From Hoeflea marina (GTDB lineage: Bacteria > Pseudomonadota > Alphaproteobacteria > Rhizobiales > Rhizobiaceae), in contig NZ_QGTR01000011.1 in NCBI RefSeq assembly GCF_003182275.1, forward strand, positions 1 to 34,202: a stretch of DNA of 34,202 nt, written 5' to 3'. The translations under genes and the position numbers were made by a program. Of the stretch, positions 22,789 through 31,600 are shown one piece after another; within the stretch, counting starts at the first letter, position 1, and each line of letters opens with the position of its first letter. Below the pieces are notes generated by a model that had not been told where the DNA came from, ran no database searches, and saw only the letters and a list, made by a program, of their open reading frames with translations.

Positions 22789-23724
22789 TCAGCCCCTGGC
22801 CAAGGCGCTTGACACCGCATGCGCCACCATGATGTCGAGATGGGCGCCGCCGCCGTTCTTGAACACCGTGATCTCGTCGTCCGACTGCCGGCCGATGCTG
22901 CCCTGCACCAGCGCGTGCATGTCGCCGAGAATGTCGGCGCGGCTGATGGCGCCGCTCCTGAGCGGGATCTCCACCTCGCCGATATGGCCGATGGTGGTGG
23001 CGAAGCTGTCGACGAACAGCCGCCCGCGCCGGAGCGTCGTGTCGTCGGCCTCGCGCATCGCCGGCGTGTAGGCGCCGACCAGGTCGACATGGGCGCCCGG
23101 CCTGATCAGCTCGCCCCTGATCAGCGGCTCGGTTGCCATCGTCGCCGACGAGATCAGGTCCGCCTGCGGCAAGGCCGCATCGAGATCGGCGGCGAATTCC
23201 GCGCTGACGCCGCCGGCACTGATCTCGGCTGCCAGTTCCTCGCCGCGGGCGGCGCTGCGATTCCAGATCAGCACCCGGTCGATGCCCGGCCGCACGGTCC
23301 GGTGGGCGGCGATCAGCTGCCCCGCCATGGCGCCGGCGCCGACCATCAGCATGGTGCGCATGTCCTTTCGGGCCAGGCAGTCGGCGCCGAGCGCCGAATC
23401 GCCCGCCGTCTTCCAGGCGGTCAGATCGACCCCTTCGAGCACCGCCACGACGTCGCCGCGCGCCTCGTCGAACAGCAGCACCTGACCCTGCACCGAAGGC
23501 AGCGCCGGGGTCTGCGACGGATTGTCCGGATAGATCGTCACCGCCTTGGTGCCCGAGGCCAGGCCGGGAATCCAGGCCGTGCGCACCAGCATCTTGCGGC
23601 CGCCATCCTCGACCAGTGCGTCGGCGAGCTTCGCCGGCGCCAGCCGGTGGCCCTGGCGCAACGCCTCGATGATCATCGGCCATGAGCAGACCGATGCGAT
23701 GTCCTTGCCAGTTATGATGCGCAT
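22789..23724 (-). CDS. Ornithine cyclodeaminase / mu-crystallin family protein
   Basis: This 311-aa NAD(P)-binding protein has the family pattern. Early residues AWIPGLASGTKAVTIYPDNP contain the conserved active-site lysine, a Rossmann fingerprint MVGAGAMAG lies near residue 126, and VDLVGAYTPAMREAD falls in the second half. Family members include ornithine cyclodeaminase, alanine dehydrogenase of the archaeal type, and ketimine or delta-1-pyrroline-2-carboxylate reductases. The canonical ornithine cyclodeaminase motifs are not all visible, so an imine/ketimine reductase role is at least as likely. ATG 23724 is the natural start. It is not clearly in an operon with named genes; the unrecognised 350-aa gene follows it. 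Confidence 0.88.
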   Translation of the reverse strand: MRIITGKDIASVCSWPMIIEALRQGHRLAPAKLADALVEDGGRKMLVRTAWIPGLASGTKAVTIYPDNPSQTPALPSVQGQVLLFDEARGDVVAVLEGVDLTAWKTAGDSALGADCLARKDMRTMLMVGAGAMAGQLIAAHRTVRPGIDRVLIWNRSAARGEELAAEISAGGVSAEFAADLDAALPQADLISSATMATEPLIRGELIRPGAHVDLVGAYTPAMREADDTTLRRGRLFVDSFATTIGHIGEVEIPLRSGAISRADILGDMHALVQGSIGRQSDDEITVFKNGGGAHLDIMVAHAVSSALARG

Positions 23725-23822
23725 GCCGGATATGTCCTCGCTGGCGCGGCCGCCGTGCCTGCCATTGGACTACCGGCAGGGGCTGACCGCTGTTGATCCC
23801 GTCCGGGTTAGCGGAAAGCCTG

Positions 23823-23851
23823 CCGTCTTGTCCACCGCTTCGGACAGACGG
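23823..23851 (-). terminator. Hairpin downstream of minus-strand phasin
   Basis: CCGTCT/AGACGG and GTCC/GGAC pair around an eight-base loop, with one bulged T. It lies 40 bp past the phasin stop. The T-tract on the minus strand is very short, so termination by this hairpin alone is uncertain. Confidence 0.4.
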
Positions 23852-23890
23852 GCGTTCCAGGCGGCAGATGCCGCGGGGACCTCGGGCAGC

Positions 23891-24325
23891 TCAGGACTTC
23901 GGCCTGGTCATGATCTCGCGCAAGTCGGCCAGCGTCTGCTGCATCGAGTCCTGCAGCACCTTGAAGGTGTCCAGTCCCGACTTCTGCGCCATCTCGGCGA
24001 TCTCGCTGGTGTTGCGCAGCGTCGCCTCGAAGGTCTTGCGGGCGAAATCGCTCTGCGCCGCCATCACCGATTTCGGCGTCGAATCCTGACGCAGCCGTTC
24101 GGCCATGGTGGAGATCTCGTCGAGCGTCTCCTGCATCATGCCGCGCTGGCGCTTGAGAATCTCGCCTGCCCCGGAGCCGGCCTTGCGGGCCGCCTCGTCC
24201 AGCGCCGCCAGGTTCTTGCGGTGGCGGTCCACAAGTGCTTCCAGTTCCGGGGTCGGCAGTTTCAGGTCCCTGCCGAAATCCATGAAGATCGAAGCAAAGT
24301 CCGGTGCCGGTTCTGTCTTGGCCAT
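23891..24325 (-). CDS. Phasin family protein 1
   Basis: This 144-aa, helix-rich, cysteine-free protein has the phasin pattern: an amphipathic mid-part (RHRKNLAALDEAARKAGSG, then QRGMMQETLDEI) and a long C-terminal helix (FARKTFEATLRNTSEIAEMA). Phasins coat polyhydroxyalkanoate granules and influence granule number and size. ATG 24325 has GGGAG about six bases upstream. It is transcribed away from the second phasin gene, and the two share a 321-bp intergenic region. It resembles the alphaproteobacterial phasin_2 type. Confidence 0.85.
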   Translation of the reverse strand: MAKTEPAPDFASIFMDFGRDLKLPTPELEALVDRHRKNLAALDEAARKAGSGAGEILKRQRGMMQETLDEISTMAERLRQDSTPKSVMAAQSDFARKTFEATLRNTSEIAEMAQKSGLDTFKVLQDSMQQTLADLREIMTRPKS

Positions 24326-24542
24326 GGTGCTCTCCCATTGGTGCGGGCCCACGCCGGCAGCAGGCGGGAATGCCCGCGCCTCGGAGCCTGCGGACAACAT
24401 AGCGCGCCCGACCCGAGGTTCAATCGCCGCAGGCAAGCGGCGGCAACCGAAAGATCAGGCATCGGGCGAGGGTGAAGCCACCGCGTTGCCGCCTTTGCGC
24501 CTTATCCGAAAAACGCCGCCCCCACCCCTTGAAATTCCATAT

Positions 24543-24572
24543 TGCAATGCACAATTATATTGCAGTGCACAA
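24543..24572. promoter_or_regulatory. Two TGCARTGCACAA repeats between divergent phasins
   Basis: TGCAATGCACAA (24543-24554) and TGCAGTGCACAA (24561-24572) are direct repeats 18 bp apart, each preceded by TAT. The core TGCAnTGCA is a short palindrome. PhaR-family repressors of phasin genes are reported to bind TGC/GCA-rich palindromes, so these are candidate PhaR sites. The remainder of 24326-24646 shows no gene. Confidence 0.6.
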
Positions 24573-24646
24573 CGAAATGTGCCATTTCCACCCTGCCCCG
24601 GGTCAATCGAACGGGGCGTGACATTGCTCCAATGAGGATGACCGAC

Positions 24647-25123
24647 ATGACCAGGACCACGAAGACCACCAACGACGCCACCTCCGCCATCAAGAACATC
24701 TTTGACAGCGTCGAGAAGAAGATTGCCGTTCCGGCCGAGACCCGCGAATTCGTCGCCCGTCAGGCCGCTGCCGCCAAGGCCCACGCCGAGACGGCCCATG
24801 CGGGCGCGGCAAGGATGAACGCGGATGCCGAAAAGGCAGCCGTGACGATGTTCTCCCAGTATGCCGCCTTCACCAAGGGCCTGCTCGACCTGACCCACGC
24901 CAACGTCACCCATGCGCTGGCCACCGTCGAGAAGATGTCCGCCGCTTCGTCGGTCAATGACGCCGTCCAGATCCAGGCCGAATATGTCCGCGACGCCGCC
25001 AAGGCGAATTTCGAACACGCCCGCTCGACCGCCGAGATGGCCCAGAAGCAGGCAGCCGAAGCCGCCGCATCGGTTCGCGACGAAGCCACCAAGGCTTTCG
25101 AACTGGCCCGCAAGGCCGCCTGA
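24647..25123 (+). CDS. Phasin family protein 2
   Basis: This 158-aa protein is a typical alphaproteobacterial phasin: alanine- and threonine-rich, almost entirely helical, with no cysteine. Characteristic stretches are EKKIAVPAETREFVARQA at the start, MFSQYAAFTKGLLDLTHANV in the middle and AEYVRDAAKANFEHARSTA near the end. It binds PHA granules. ATG 24647 is favoured because GAGG lies nine bases upstream; in-frame ATGs at 24632 and 24638 are not excluded. The candidate PhaR sites lie 75-104 bp before it, and a hairpin terminator follows. Confidence 0.9.
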   Translation: MTRTTKTTNDATSAIKNIFDSVEKKIAVPAETREFVARQAAAAKAHAETAHAGAARMNADAEKAAVTMFSQYAAFTKGLLDLTHANVTHALATVEKMSAASSVNDAVQIQAEYVRDAAKANFEHARSTAEMAQKQAAEAAASVRDEATKAFELARKAA

Positions 25124-25145
25124 CCGTCAGACCCGGCATGAATTG

Positions 25146-25177
25146 AAGGCCCGGAAGGCATCAGCCTCTCGGGCCTT
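25146..25177 (+). terminator. Rho-independent terminator of phasin 2
   Basis: The outer stem AAGGCCCG/CGGGCCTT and inner stem AGGC/GCCT close the loop ATCA, followed by TTG. It lies 23 bp after the phasin stop. The rest of 25178-25306 holds nothing I can identify. Confidence 0.7.
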
Positions 25178-25306
25178 TTGCCGTCCCGCACCCACCACCC
25201 GGACGGGCGGCGCCGGTTGCCAGAAAACCTGCAGCGGCAGGTAGCAAACACGTTTGATTTCAAGGCACTGCGGTCAATTTTGGAATCATGGCCGCAAGCG
25301 GTTGAC

Positions 25307-25903
25307 TCAAAATCTCAACCCCATCTTGGCGGGATTTGTCGCCGCTGTCGTTTCGACCGCGTCCCCTGTCATCCGCGCCTGGGCGCGCTCCAGGCCATGC
25401 GGCACCTCGATGCGGCCGACGGAGCGATTGCCGGAAAACCGCATCTCGGCGCCATGCCGGCGCGCCAGGGCCTTCATGGCGAGATTGTTCGATCCGGTCT
25501 CCACCAGCATGGCGCCAAGGCCGACGGTTTCCGCCTGCTTCAGCAGTTCCCGGATCAGTGCCGATCCAACGCCCTTGCGGCGCCACTCGGCGGCCACCGA
25601 GAAGGCCGTCTCGCCCTCGCCGTTCGCCGCGGCGTCGCCGCGGTGCAGTTCCGCGACCGCCACCAGACGTCGGCCGTCGAAGGCGCCGACAATGATGGCC
25701 GCCTTCAGGGATCGCTCGATGTAGCCGTCAAGCCAGTGGTCGGAGGTCGTGCCGTTGAAGCGGTCGCGACGGGCGTCGGGGTCCAGCTGATGCAGGTGAG
25801 CCGCAAACGCGGATGCGTCCGCCGGCCGAAGCCGCCGATAGCGCAATGGGTGCGGAACTGAAGCTGCAGGGGTCCAGGGACCAGAAGACAGGTTGCAGAG
25901 CAT
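25307..25903 (-). CDS. GNAT family N-acetyltransferase
   Basis: This 198-aa single-domain GNAT has a first strand YRRLRPADASAFAAHL and motif A FSVAAEWRRKGVGSALIREL, where RRKGVG is the acetyl-CoA pyrophosphate loop. ETGSNNLAMKALARRHGAEM follows as motif B. It transfers an acetyl group from acetyl-CoA to an amine of unknown identity. ATG 25903 is the only good start, with a weak ribosome-binding site. A TGCAATGCACAA motif shared with the phasin control region lies 46-57 bp upstream, suggesting the same regulator. It is divergent from the lipoprotein gene at 26238 with 334 bp between. Confidence 0.88.
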   Translation of the reverse strand: MLCNLSSGPWTPAASVPHPLRYRRLRPADASAFAAHLHQLDPDARRDRFNGTTSDHWLDGYIERSLKAAIIVGAFDGRRLVAVAELHRGDAAANGEGETAFSVAAEWRRKGVGSALIRELLKQAETVGLGAMLVETGSNNLAMKALARRHGAEMRFSGNRSVGRIEVPHGLERAQARMTGDAVETTAATNPAKMGLRF

Positions 25904-25948
25904 GGTCGACTTTCACGGTCATCTCCCGCCGAATCCTCACGCCGAATA

Positions 25949-25960
25949 TTGTGCATTGCA
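25949..25960 (-). promoter_or_regulatory. Third TGCAATGCACAA motif, upstream of GNAT gene
   Basis: The minus strand reads TGCAATGCACAA, identical to the site at 24543-24554. It sits inside a larger inverted repeat, AATATTG (25945-25951) and CAATATT (25962-25968). It is a candidate PhaR-type site over the acetyltransferase promoter. Confidence 0.5.
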
Positions 25961-25984
25961 GCAATATTTTCAAGGCAAAGTTTT

Positions 25985-25999
25985 GTGACAGTCTGTCAC
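25985..25999. promoter_or_regulatory. Perfect 15-bp palindrome GTGACAGTCTGTCAC
   Basis: Seven-base arms around one T lie in the 334-bp region between the divergent acetyltransferase and lipoprotein genes. The half sites recall Pho-box half sites (CTGTCAC) but in inverted arrangement, which PhoB does not use. It is probably an operator for a dimeric repressor. Confidence 0.5.
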
Positions 26000-26154
26000 G
26001 CGGCGGCATTGATCGAAGCGGGCCGCCCGCGTCCCTCCCGCACGCCCTCGGCCACCCTGGTCGGTCGCCTCGCATCTCATCGCGACCTCGTCCCCCAGTT
26101 GGGGGATGCCGCCTGCCGGATCCATCCCTAGGGTCCGATCACGCAGCACTGCAC

Positions 26155-26177
26155 TGACGCCGCCAAGCCTGGCGTCA
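26155..26177 (+). other. Leader hairpin upstream of the lipoprotein gene
   Basis: TGACGCC and GGCGTCA pair around nine bases, 61 bp before the lipoprotein ATG, and could lie in its 5' leader. Another short palindrome, CCCCCAGTTGGGGG, lies about 50 bp further upstream. No riboswitch class is recognisable. Confidence 0.35.
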
Positions 26178-26237
26178 CCGTGATCCACACCTGTCCAGAC
26201 CGATGACCATCGGGGACGCCAGCCACCGGAGCCTTCC

Positions 26238-27296
26238 ATGAAAAAGTTGTTCGTATCCTCCACCGTCCTCGCAGGTCTTGCCATGCTGGCCGGCTGCTCC
26301 CCGTCAGCGGGTGGCGGTGGTGGCGGCGGCACGGCCGTCACCGGAACCCTGCCCATTACCGCCAGCGGCAGGATGCTGGCCTTTCAGGCAACGGCGGACA
26401 CCACGCTCTACGACACCGCTGAACCAGGCGTGCAGAACGCCTACACACAGCTCACAGGGACGACGATGCTCGACAAGTCCGCGCCCGCCGGCATGGCGAT
26501 CTCTGGGTCGGCGGAGGAGGACCCCACGCCCTACGCCAGCCAGGGACCCAACGCGGCGCTGATCACCGCGACATCGGCGGACACCATGGCCGGCGGCACG
26601 GCGCTCAAGGGCATCACCAACGGCAAGGGCAACGTCTATTTCGAGGCAGGCGCCTTCGGGGATCCCCAGGTCGGCACGACCGACGCCAACCTGTCCGCGG
26701 TCGGTGTCTACAACATCTACGAGAACAACCAGCTGGTCGACACCATCGTCATGCAGCACGGCACAACGATCCGCTACGCCGACAGCGGCTCCGGCGGCAA
26801 CGGCAATTTCGGCGTGGGCTATATCGGCAACAACACCACCACCATGCCCGGCTCCGGAACCGCCACCTACAAGGGCTTCTGGGAAGGCGGCGTCGGCGCC
26901 TACGACACCGGCGCGGGCACCGCGCAGATGGGCCTGTCCGGAAAGGTCGCCCTCGCCGCCAATTTCCAGACCGGCAAGGTCTCGGGCGGCGTGACCGACG
27001 CCAGGCTCGAAACCTATGATTCGGGAACGCAGCAACTGGTCAATCTCAACTCTTCGATCACCGGTCTGAAGGTCGACGCCGACATCACCGGCTCCGAATA
27101 TGCCGGCACGGCGACGCTGGTCGATTCCGGCGGCAATGCGGTGGGCACCACGACATCGAACAATCTCATCGGCGCCTTCCTCGGCGACAACGCGGCCGAA
27201 ACCGTTGCCGCCACAGCCATAGAGGGCAGCGCCGAGCTCGGCGGCACGACGCGCAACTACATCCTGACCGGCGTCATCGGCGGCCAGAAGAACTGA
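26238..27296 (+). CDS. TbpB-like surface lipoprotein, Slam substrate
   Basis: This 352-aa lipoprotein has a lipobox LAGC with acylated Cys20 after a short signal peptide. A glycine-rich tether (seven glycines) follows. The C-terminal half has the transferrin-binding-protein-B type eight-stranded barrel pattern: ATYKGFWEGGVGAY, LAANFQTGKVSGGV, then GAFLGDNAAETV and the closing ILTGVIGGQ. ATG 26238 has GGAG six bases upstream. Proteins with this barrel are flipped to the cell surface by Slam, and the next gene encodes a Slam. No TonB-dependent receptor gene is adjacent, so iron or heme capture is not shown; the ligand is unknown. It should sit on the outer face of the outer membrane. Confidence 0.85.
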   Translation: MKKLFVSSTVLAGLAMLAGCSPSAGGGGGGGTAVTGTLPITASGRMLAFQATADTTLYDTAEPGVQNAYTQLTGTTMLDKSAPAGMAISGSAEEDPTPYASQGPNAALITATSADTMAGGTALKGITNGKGNVYFEAGAFGDPQVGTTDANLSAVGVYNIYENNQLVDTIVMQHGTTIRYADSGSGGNGNFGVGYIGNNTTTMPGSGTATYKGFWEGGVGAYDTGAGTAQMGLSGKVALAANFQTGKVSGGVTDARLETYDSGTQQLVNLNSSITGLKVDADITGSEYAGTATLVDSGGNAVGTTTSNNLIGAFLGDNAAETVAATAIEGSAELGGTTRNYILTGVIGGQKN

Positions 27297-27327
27297 CCCG
27301 GCCGATCCTGCCGATACCGGTGCATTG

Positions 27328-28668
27328 ATGTTGAACATGTCTATCCGCCTCCCAAGGCGTTGTCGGACCGCCGCTCTCGCCCTGGTCCTGGCGGGAGCGG
27401 CGGCTTTTTCCCCGGCTTTCGCCGCCGTCCCACTGGGCGATCAGGCCACCTATCTTACCGGCGTCGAGCGGCTGATCGCGTCCGGCGATCTCGCCACGGC
27501 GGAAAAGGCGCTGCTTGGCCACCGCTTCGACGGCGAAGACAACGCCTTCCGTGCCGCCTTCCTGCTCGCCATGGTCAAGGGCCGCACGGGCAGGCTCGTC
27601 GAGGCCGAAAAGCTGTTGCGCCAAATGCTGGCGCAGCGGCCGAACCTGGAGCGGGTCCAACTGGAACTCGCACACGTGCTGGCTGCCCAGGGCCGCAGGG
27701 AGGCCGCCGCTTACCAGTTGCGCAGGCTCGCCGACGCCAGCGGCAACGACCTTGCCCGCAGCGAACTCGAGGGCCTGATCGACCGGATCAATCCGCGCGG
27801 CGGCTGGAGCGCCAACGTGTTCATGACGCTCGCGCCGTCGACCAACGTCAACAACGGCTCGAGAAACACCACCATCCTGGTCGGCGGCCTGCCATTCGCC
27901 ATCGCCGATGACGGCCGTGCGCAATCCGGCATCGGCGCCACCAGCGGCGTCTCCCTCTCCTACGCCCGACCGTTGAGCGAAAAGCTGACGGCCTTCGTCG
28001 CCGGCTCCGCCTCGTTCACGAATTACTCCGGCGGACCCTACGACAAGCCGCTCATCGAACTGCAGGCCGGACTGCGCCATCGCGGCCTGAAGCATTTCCT
28101 CTCCGCCGAACTGCTCGTCGACAAGGTCTGGCTCGGCGGCGACGCCAACAGCCACGGGCTCGGCGGCCGCATCACCGGGCGCTGGAGCGTGGCGCCGAAA
28201 TGGCTGCTGTCGGCCGACACCACTTTCATGAGCCGCTTCGCCGACACTCCCGCCGGCGCCGACGCCAACACCTGGCGCAGCAACACCGCGCTGAGGTTTT
28301 CTCCGAGCATCGCCATGTCCTTCTGGGCCGGTGGCGGATACGAGACCGAGGAGGTCAGGGGGCGACGCTTCTCCTCCTACCGCCAGTGGAGCGGCACGCT
28401 CGGTCACAGCCGCGAGCTCAGCCACGGCATTTCGGTCTCCGCGCAGTTGACCCTCGGCAGCCGCGGCTTTGAGGCCGACTTTCCCGGCATGGGCGAGCCG
28501 CGCCGGGACGAGTTCTACGAACTGCGAGCCACGGTGATGAAGCGCGATTTCCAGATCTTCGGGGTCACGCCGCGCTTCGGCATCAGCTACCTCGACCAGA
28601 CCAGCAACGTCGCGCTCTACGACTTCGACCGATGGAGCGGCGACGTCACCCTGACCCGCGAGTTCTGA
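27328..28668 (+). CDS. Surface lipoprotein assembly modifier (Slam, DUF560)
   Basis: This 446-aa outer-membrane protein has a signal peptide (ALALVLAGAAAFSPAFA). A periplasmic TPR-like helical domain spans residues ~30-150 (TAEKALLGHRF, RLVEAEKLLRQML, RVQLELAHVLAAQGRREAA). A C-terminal barrel begins near GWSANVFMTLAPSTNVNNG and ends with the outer-membrane-protein terminal phenylalanine (TLTREF). Slam proteins move TbpB-type and other lipoproteins across the outer membrane (type XI secretion). It lies 31 bp after its presumed substrate gene on the same strand. I read ATG 27328; ATG 27337 is also possible, and neither has a strong ribosome-binding site. Its stop is 12 bp from the convergent soxA stop. 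Confidence 0.88.
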   Translation: MLNMSIRLPRRCRTAALALVLAGAAAFSPAFAAVPLGDQATYLTGVERLIASGDLATAEKALLGHRFDGEDNAFRAAFLLAMVKGRTGRLVEAEKLLRQMLAQRPNLERVQLELAHVLAAQGRREAAAYQLRRLADASGNDLARSELEGLIDRINPRGGWSANVFMTLAPSTNVNNGSRNTTILVGGLPFAIADDGRAQSGIGATSGVSLSYARPLSEKLTAFVAGSASFTNYSGGPYDKPLIELQAGLRHRGLKHFLSAELLVDKVWLGGDANSHGLGGRITGRWSVAPKWLLSADTTFMSRFADTPAGADANTWRSNTALRFSPSIAMSFWAGGGYETEEVRGRRFSSYRQWSGTLGHSRELSHGISVSAQLTLGSRGFEADFPGMGEPRRDEFYELRATVMKRDFQIFGVTPRFGISYLDQTSNVALYDFDRWSGDVTLTREF

Positions 28669-28680
28669 CGGCGGACGCCA

Positions 28681-31600
28681 TCAGACGCTTGCACCCGCCC
28701 GCGAGAGGCTTTCGGCCAGATCCCGCGCATAGGTGGAGAACACCATCACCTCATAGCTGTCGGCACCGGACGCCGTCAGTTGCACCGGCACATGGCCGAA
28801 CAGCGTCGGGGCGCTCGCTCCAGGGCCGAAGACGTCGAGATCGATGGCCGAATGCTGGGCGATGACCCCGCGTGCCCCCGCCCCCGACAGGCCGATCCGC
28901 ACCCGCGCACCTCCCAGATCGAGGAGCCGTGCACCGGCCGGCAGGTCGGCGGCCAGCCGCTCCCCAAGGTCGGCAAAGCTCTCCCCCGCCCTGCCCACGG
29001 CCAGCACCTGCCCCGGCGCAACGACGCGTGCGGTGCCGTCGCCAAGCGCCCCCGCCTTTGCCAGGGCGGCAAGCCTGGCCGCCGGACTCCTGACGCCGTG
29101 CAGCAGCGCCACCGGCGCGCTCGGCAGCAGCTCCATCCGCGCCGGCGCCTCGATGGACGACGGCAGGTCCTTGAGCAGCATGGAAACGGCCGGCGTGACC
29201 GCCATCACCGGCGCCAGCCGCCGTTCGGGTTCGATGCCGGCATCCGCGACCGGCAGGAACACCGGATCGACGACGCGCGCCTCGGTCTCCAGCCCGCGCA
29301 CCGCGTCCCAGACGACGATGGTCTCGCCGTGGCGATCACGCCCGCGCTTGAGCATGGCAAGCCCGATCGGGCTTTGCAGATGCGGCGACCAGCAGGCGGA
29401 CGCCACATGGCCCTGATCGTTGGCCATCGATGGCGTGGCATTGACCTCGAGCAGATGCGCGCCGGCGAGAATCCGCTGCGTCGGCTTGAGCGGAACAAGC
29501 CCGACCAGTTGCCCCCGGTCCTCGCGCTGCATGCCCTCGCGCGCAAGCATCGCGCGACCGATGAAATCCGCTTTCTTGGCCGACACCATCTTGCCGAGTC
29601 CGAGATCGCCCGGCGTCACCCGTCCATCGATTTCCGCATGCGTGAGAAACCCCTTCTCGATGCGGAGCACATTGAGCGCTTCCAGCCCGTAGGGCGCCGC
29701 CCCGAACGGCTCGCCGGCCGCAAGCAGCGCATCGGCCACCGCCTCGCCGTGCTGGAACGGCACCGCCAGCTCGTAGCCCAGTTCGCCCGAAAACGAGATC
29801 CGGAACAGGCGGGCCTCGAGACCCGAATGCAGCGTCACCGGCCGCGCCGTCATGAACGGGAACGACGCGTCGGAGACATCCTCGGCCACGACGCGGGCCA
29901 CCACCTCGCGGGCGCGCGGCCCGGCGATGGTGATCTGCGCCCACTGGTCGGTCACCGACGCCAGATTGACGTCCATTTCCGGCCACAGCGCCTGCGAACA
30001 GAATTCCAGATGCGCCATGACTTCGCCGGCCGCCGCCGTCGTCGTCGTCACCAGATAGTGGTCCTCGGCGAGCCGGCTCGCCGTGCCGTCGTCCATCAGC
30101 ATGCCGTCCTCGCGCAGCATCAGCCCGTAGCGCGCGCGGCCGACGGCGAGCGTCGACATCGTGCCGGTGTAGACCCGGTCGAGAAACGCCGCCGCGTCCG
30201 CGCCGCTGACGTCGATCTTGCCCAGGGTCGAGGCATCGGAAATGCCGACGCCCGCCCGCACGGCCAGCGTCTCGCGGTCGCAGGCGTCCTTCCAGCCGGC
30301 GTCGCCCTCGATCGGGAAATGCGAGGCGCGCAGCCACTGCCCGGCCTCGATGAACACCGCGCCGTGCCTCTCGGCCCAGTGGTGCAGCGGCGAGCGCCGC
30401 ACCGGCGCATAGTGCGAGCCGACATTCTGGCCGGCCAGCGCGCCGATCGACACCGGCGTGTAGAACGGCCGAAATGTCGTGGTGCCCACCTGGTCCGGGG
30501 TCGTCCCCCGCGCTTCGGCGAGGATGCCGATGGCGTTGATGTTGCCGGTCTTGCCCTGGTCGGTGGCCATGCCGGTGGTGGTGTAGCGCTTGGCGAGCTC
30601 GACATGGCCGTAGCCCTCGCGCACCGCCAGCCCCAGATCGGAGACGGTGACATCGTTCTGGAAGTCGACAAAGGCCTTGGCCTTGGCCTCCTTGACATGC
30701 CACAGCGTCGCAAAGCCCGGTGTGCCGCCGCTGGCTTCGCGGACGGCGGGCAGCGCCGTCTTTTTCGGCTTCCGCCCGAGCGCACCCAGCGCCCGTGTCG
30801 CCGCCGCCACGCCCTCGGCGAGGCAACCGGCGAGATCGAAGCTGCCGTTGGCCGCACCCGCGGCTTCCAGCCCGTCGCGGGGGGCGGGCGGCAGGAACAG
30901 GCCGCGTTCCCCGTCCCAGGCCGGCCGATCGCCGCGCTGGCAGCTCAGATGCACCACCGGGCTCCACCCGCCGGACATGGCGAGGCTGTCAACCGGCACC
31001 GTCTCGGTGCGGCCATTGCCGGTGTTGAGGACATGCACCGCCGCCACCGCGCCGCGGCCGCCGACATCGGTGATGAGGTGGCCCGAGAGCACCCTGAGGC
31101 CCTCCGAGGCGGCCCGGTCCGCCTCCGGAATGTCCTGCCGGCAATCGATGACCGCCGCCACCTCGACGCCAAGCCGCTTCAGGTCCCGCGCCGTCTCGTG
31201 ACCGGACGAGCCGGTGGTGAAGATCGCCGCCCGGGCTCCGGGATTGATCGCCTGGCCGTTGGCCAGACCGCGCATCAGCGAGGCGGTCATCACCCCCGGC
31301 CGATCGTTGTTGCCGAACACCAGTGGTCGCTCCTCGGCCCCCGTCGCCATCACGGCGCGCCTGGCAATCACCCGCCACACCCGCTCGTTGGCGCCGCCGG
31401 CCTCGGCCGGATCGAGCCGCTCGACGGCACCGTAGACGCCGCTGTCATAGGCTCCGAACACCGTCGTGCGCGTGAGCAGCTTCGCCCCCAGCCCCTCGAG
31501 CTCGGCCACGGCATCGGCCACGAATCCGGGGCCGTCGGTCTCTCCGATCTCGACCCGGTCGCGGATCAGCCGCCCGCCGGGGGAAGCCATCTCGTCGCAC

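Noticed and set aside
26085-26125. CCCCCAGTTGGGGG palindrome considered as a terminator for an upstream gene
   Set aside because: No plus-strand gene ends shortly before it, and neither strand has a T-tract after the stem.
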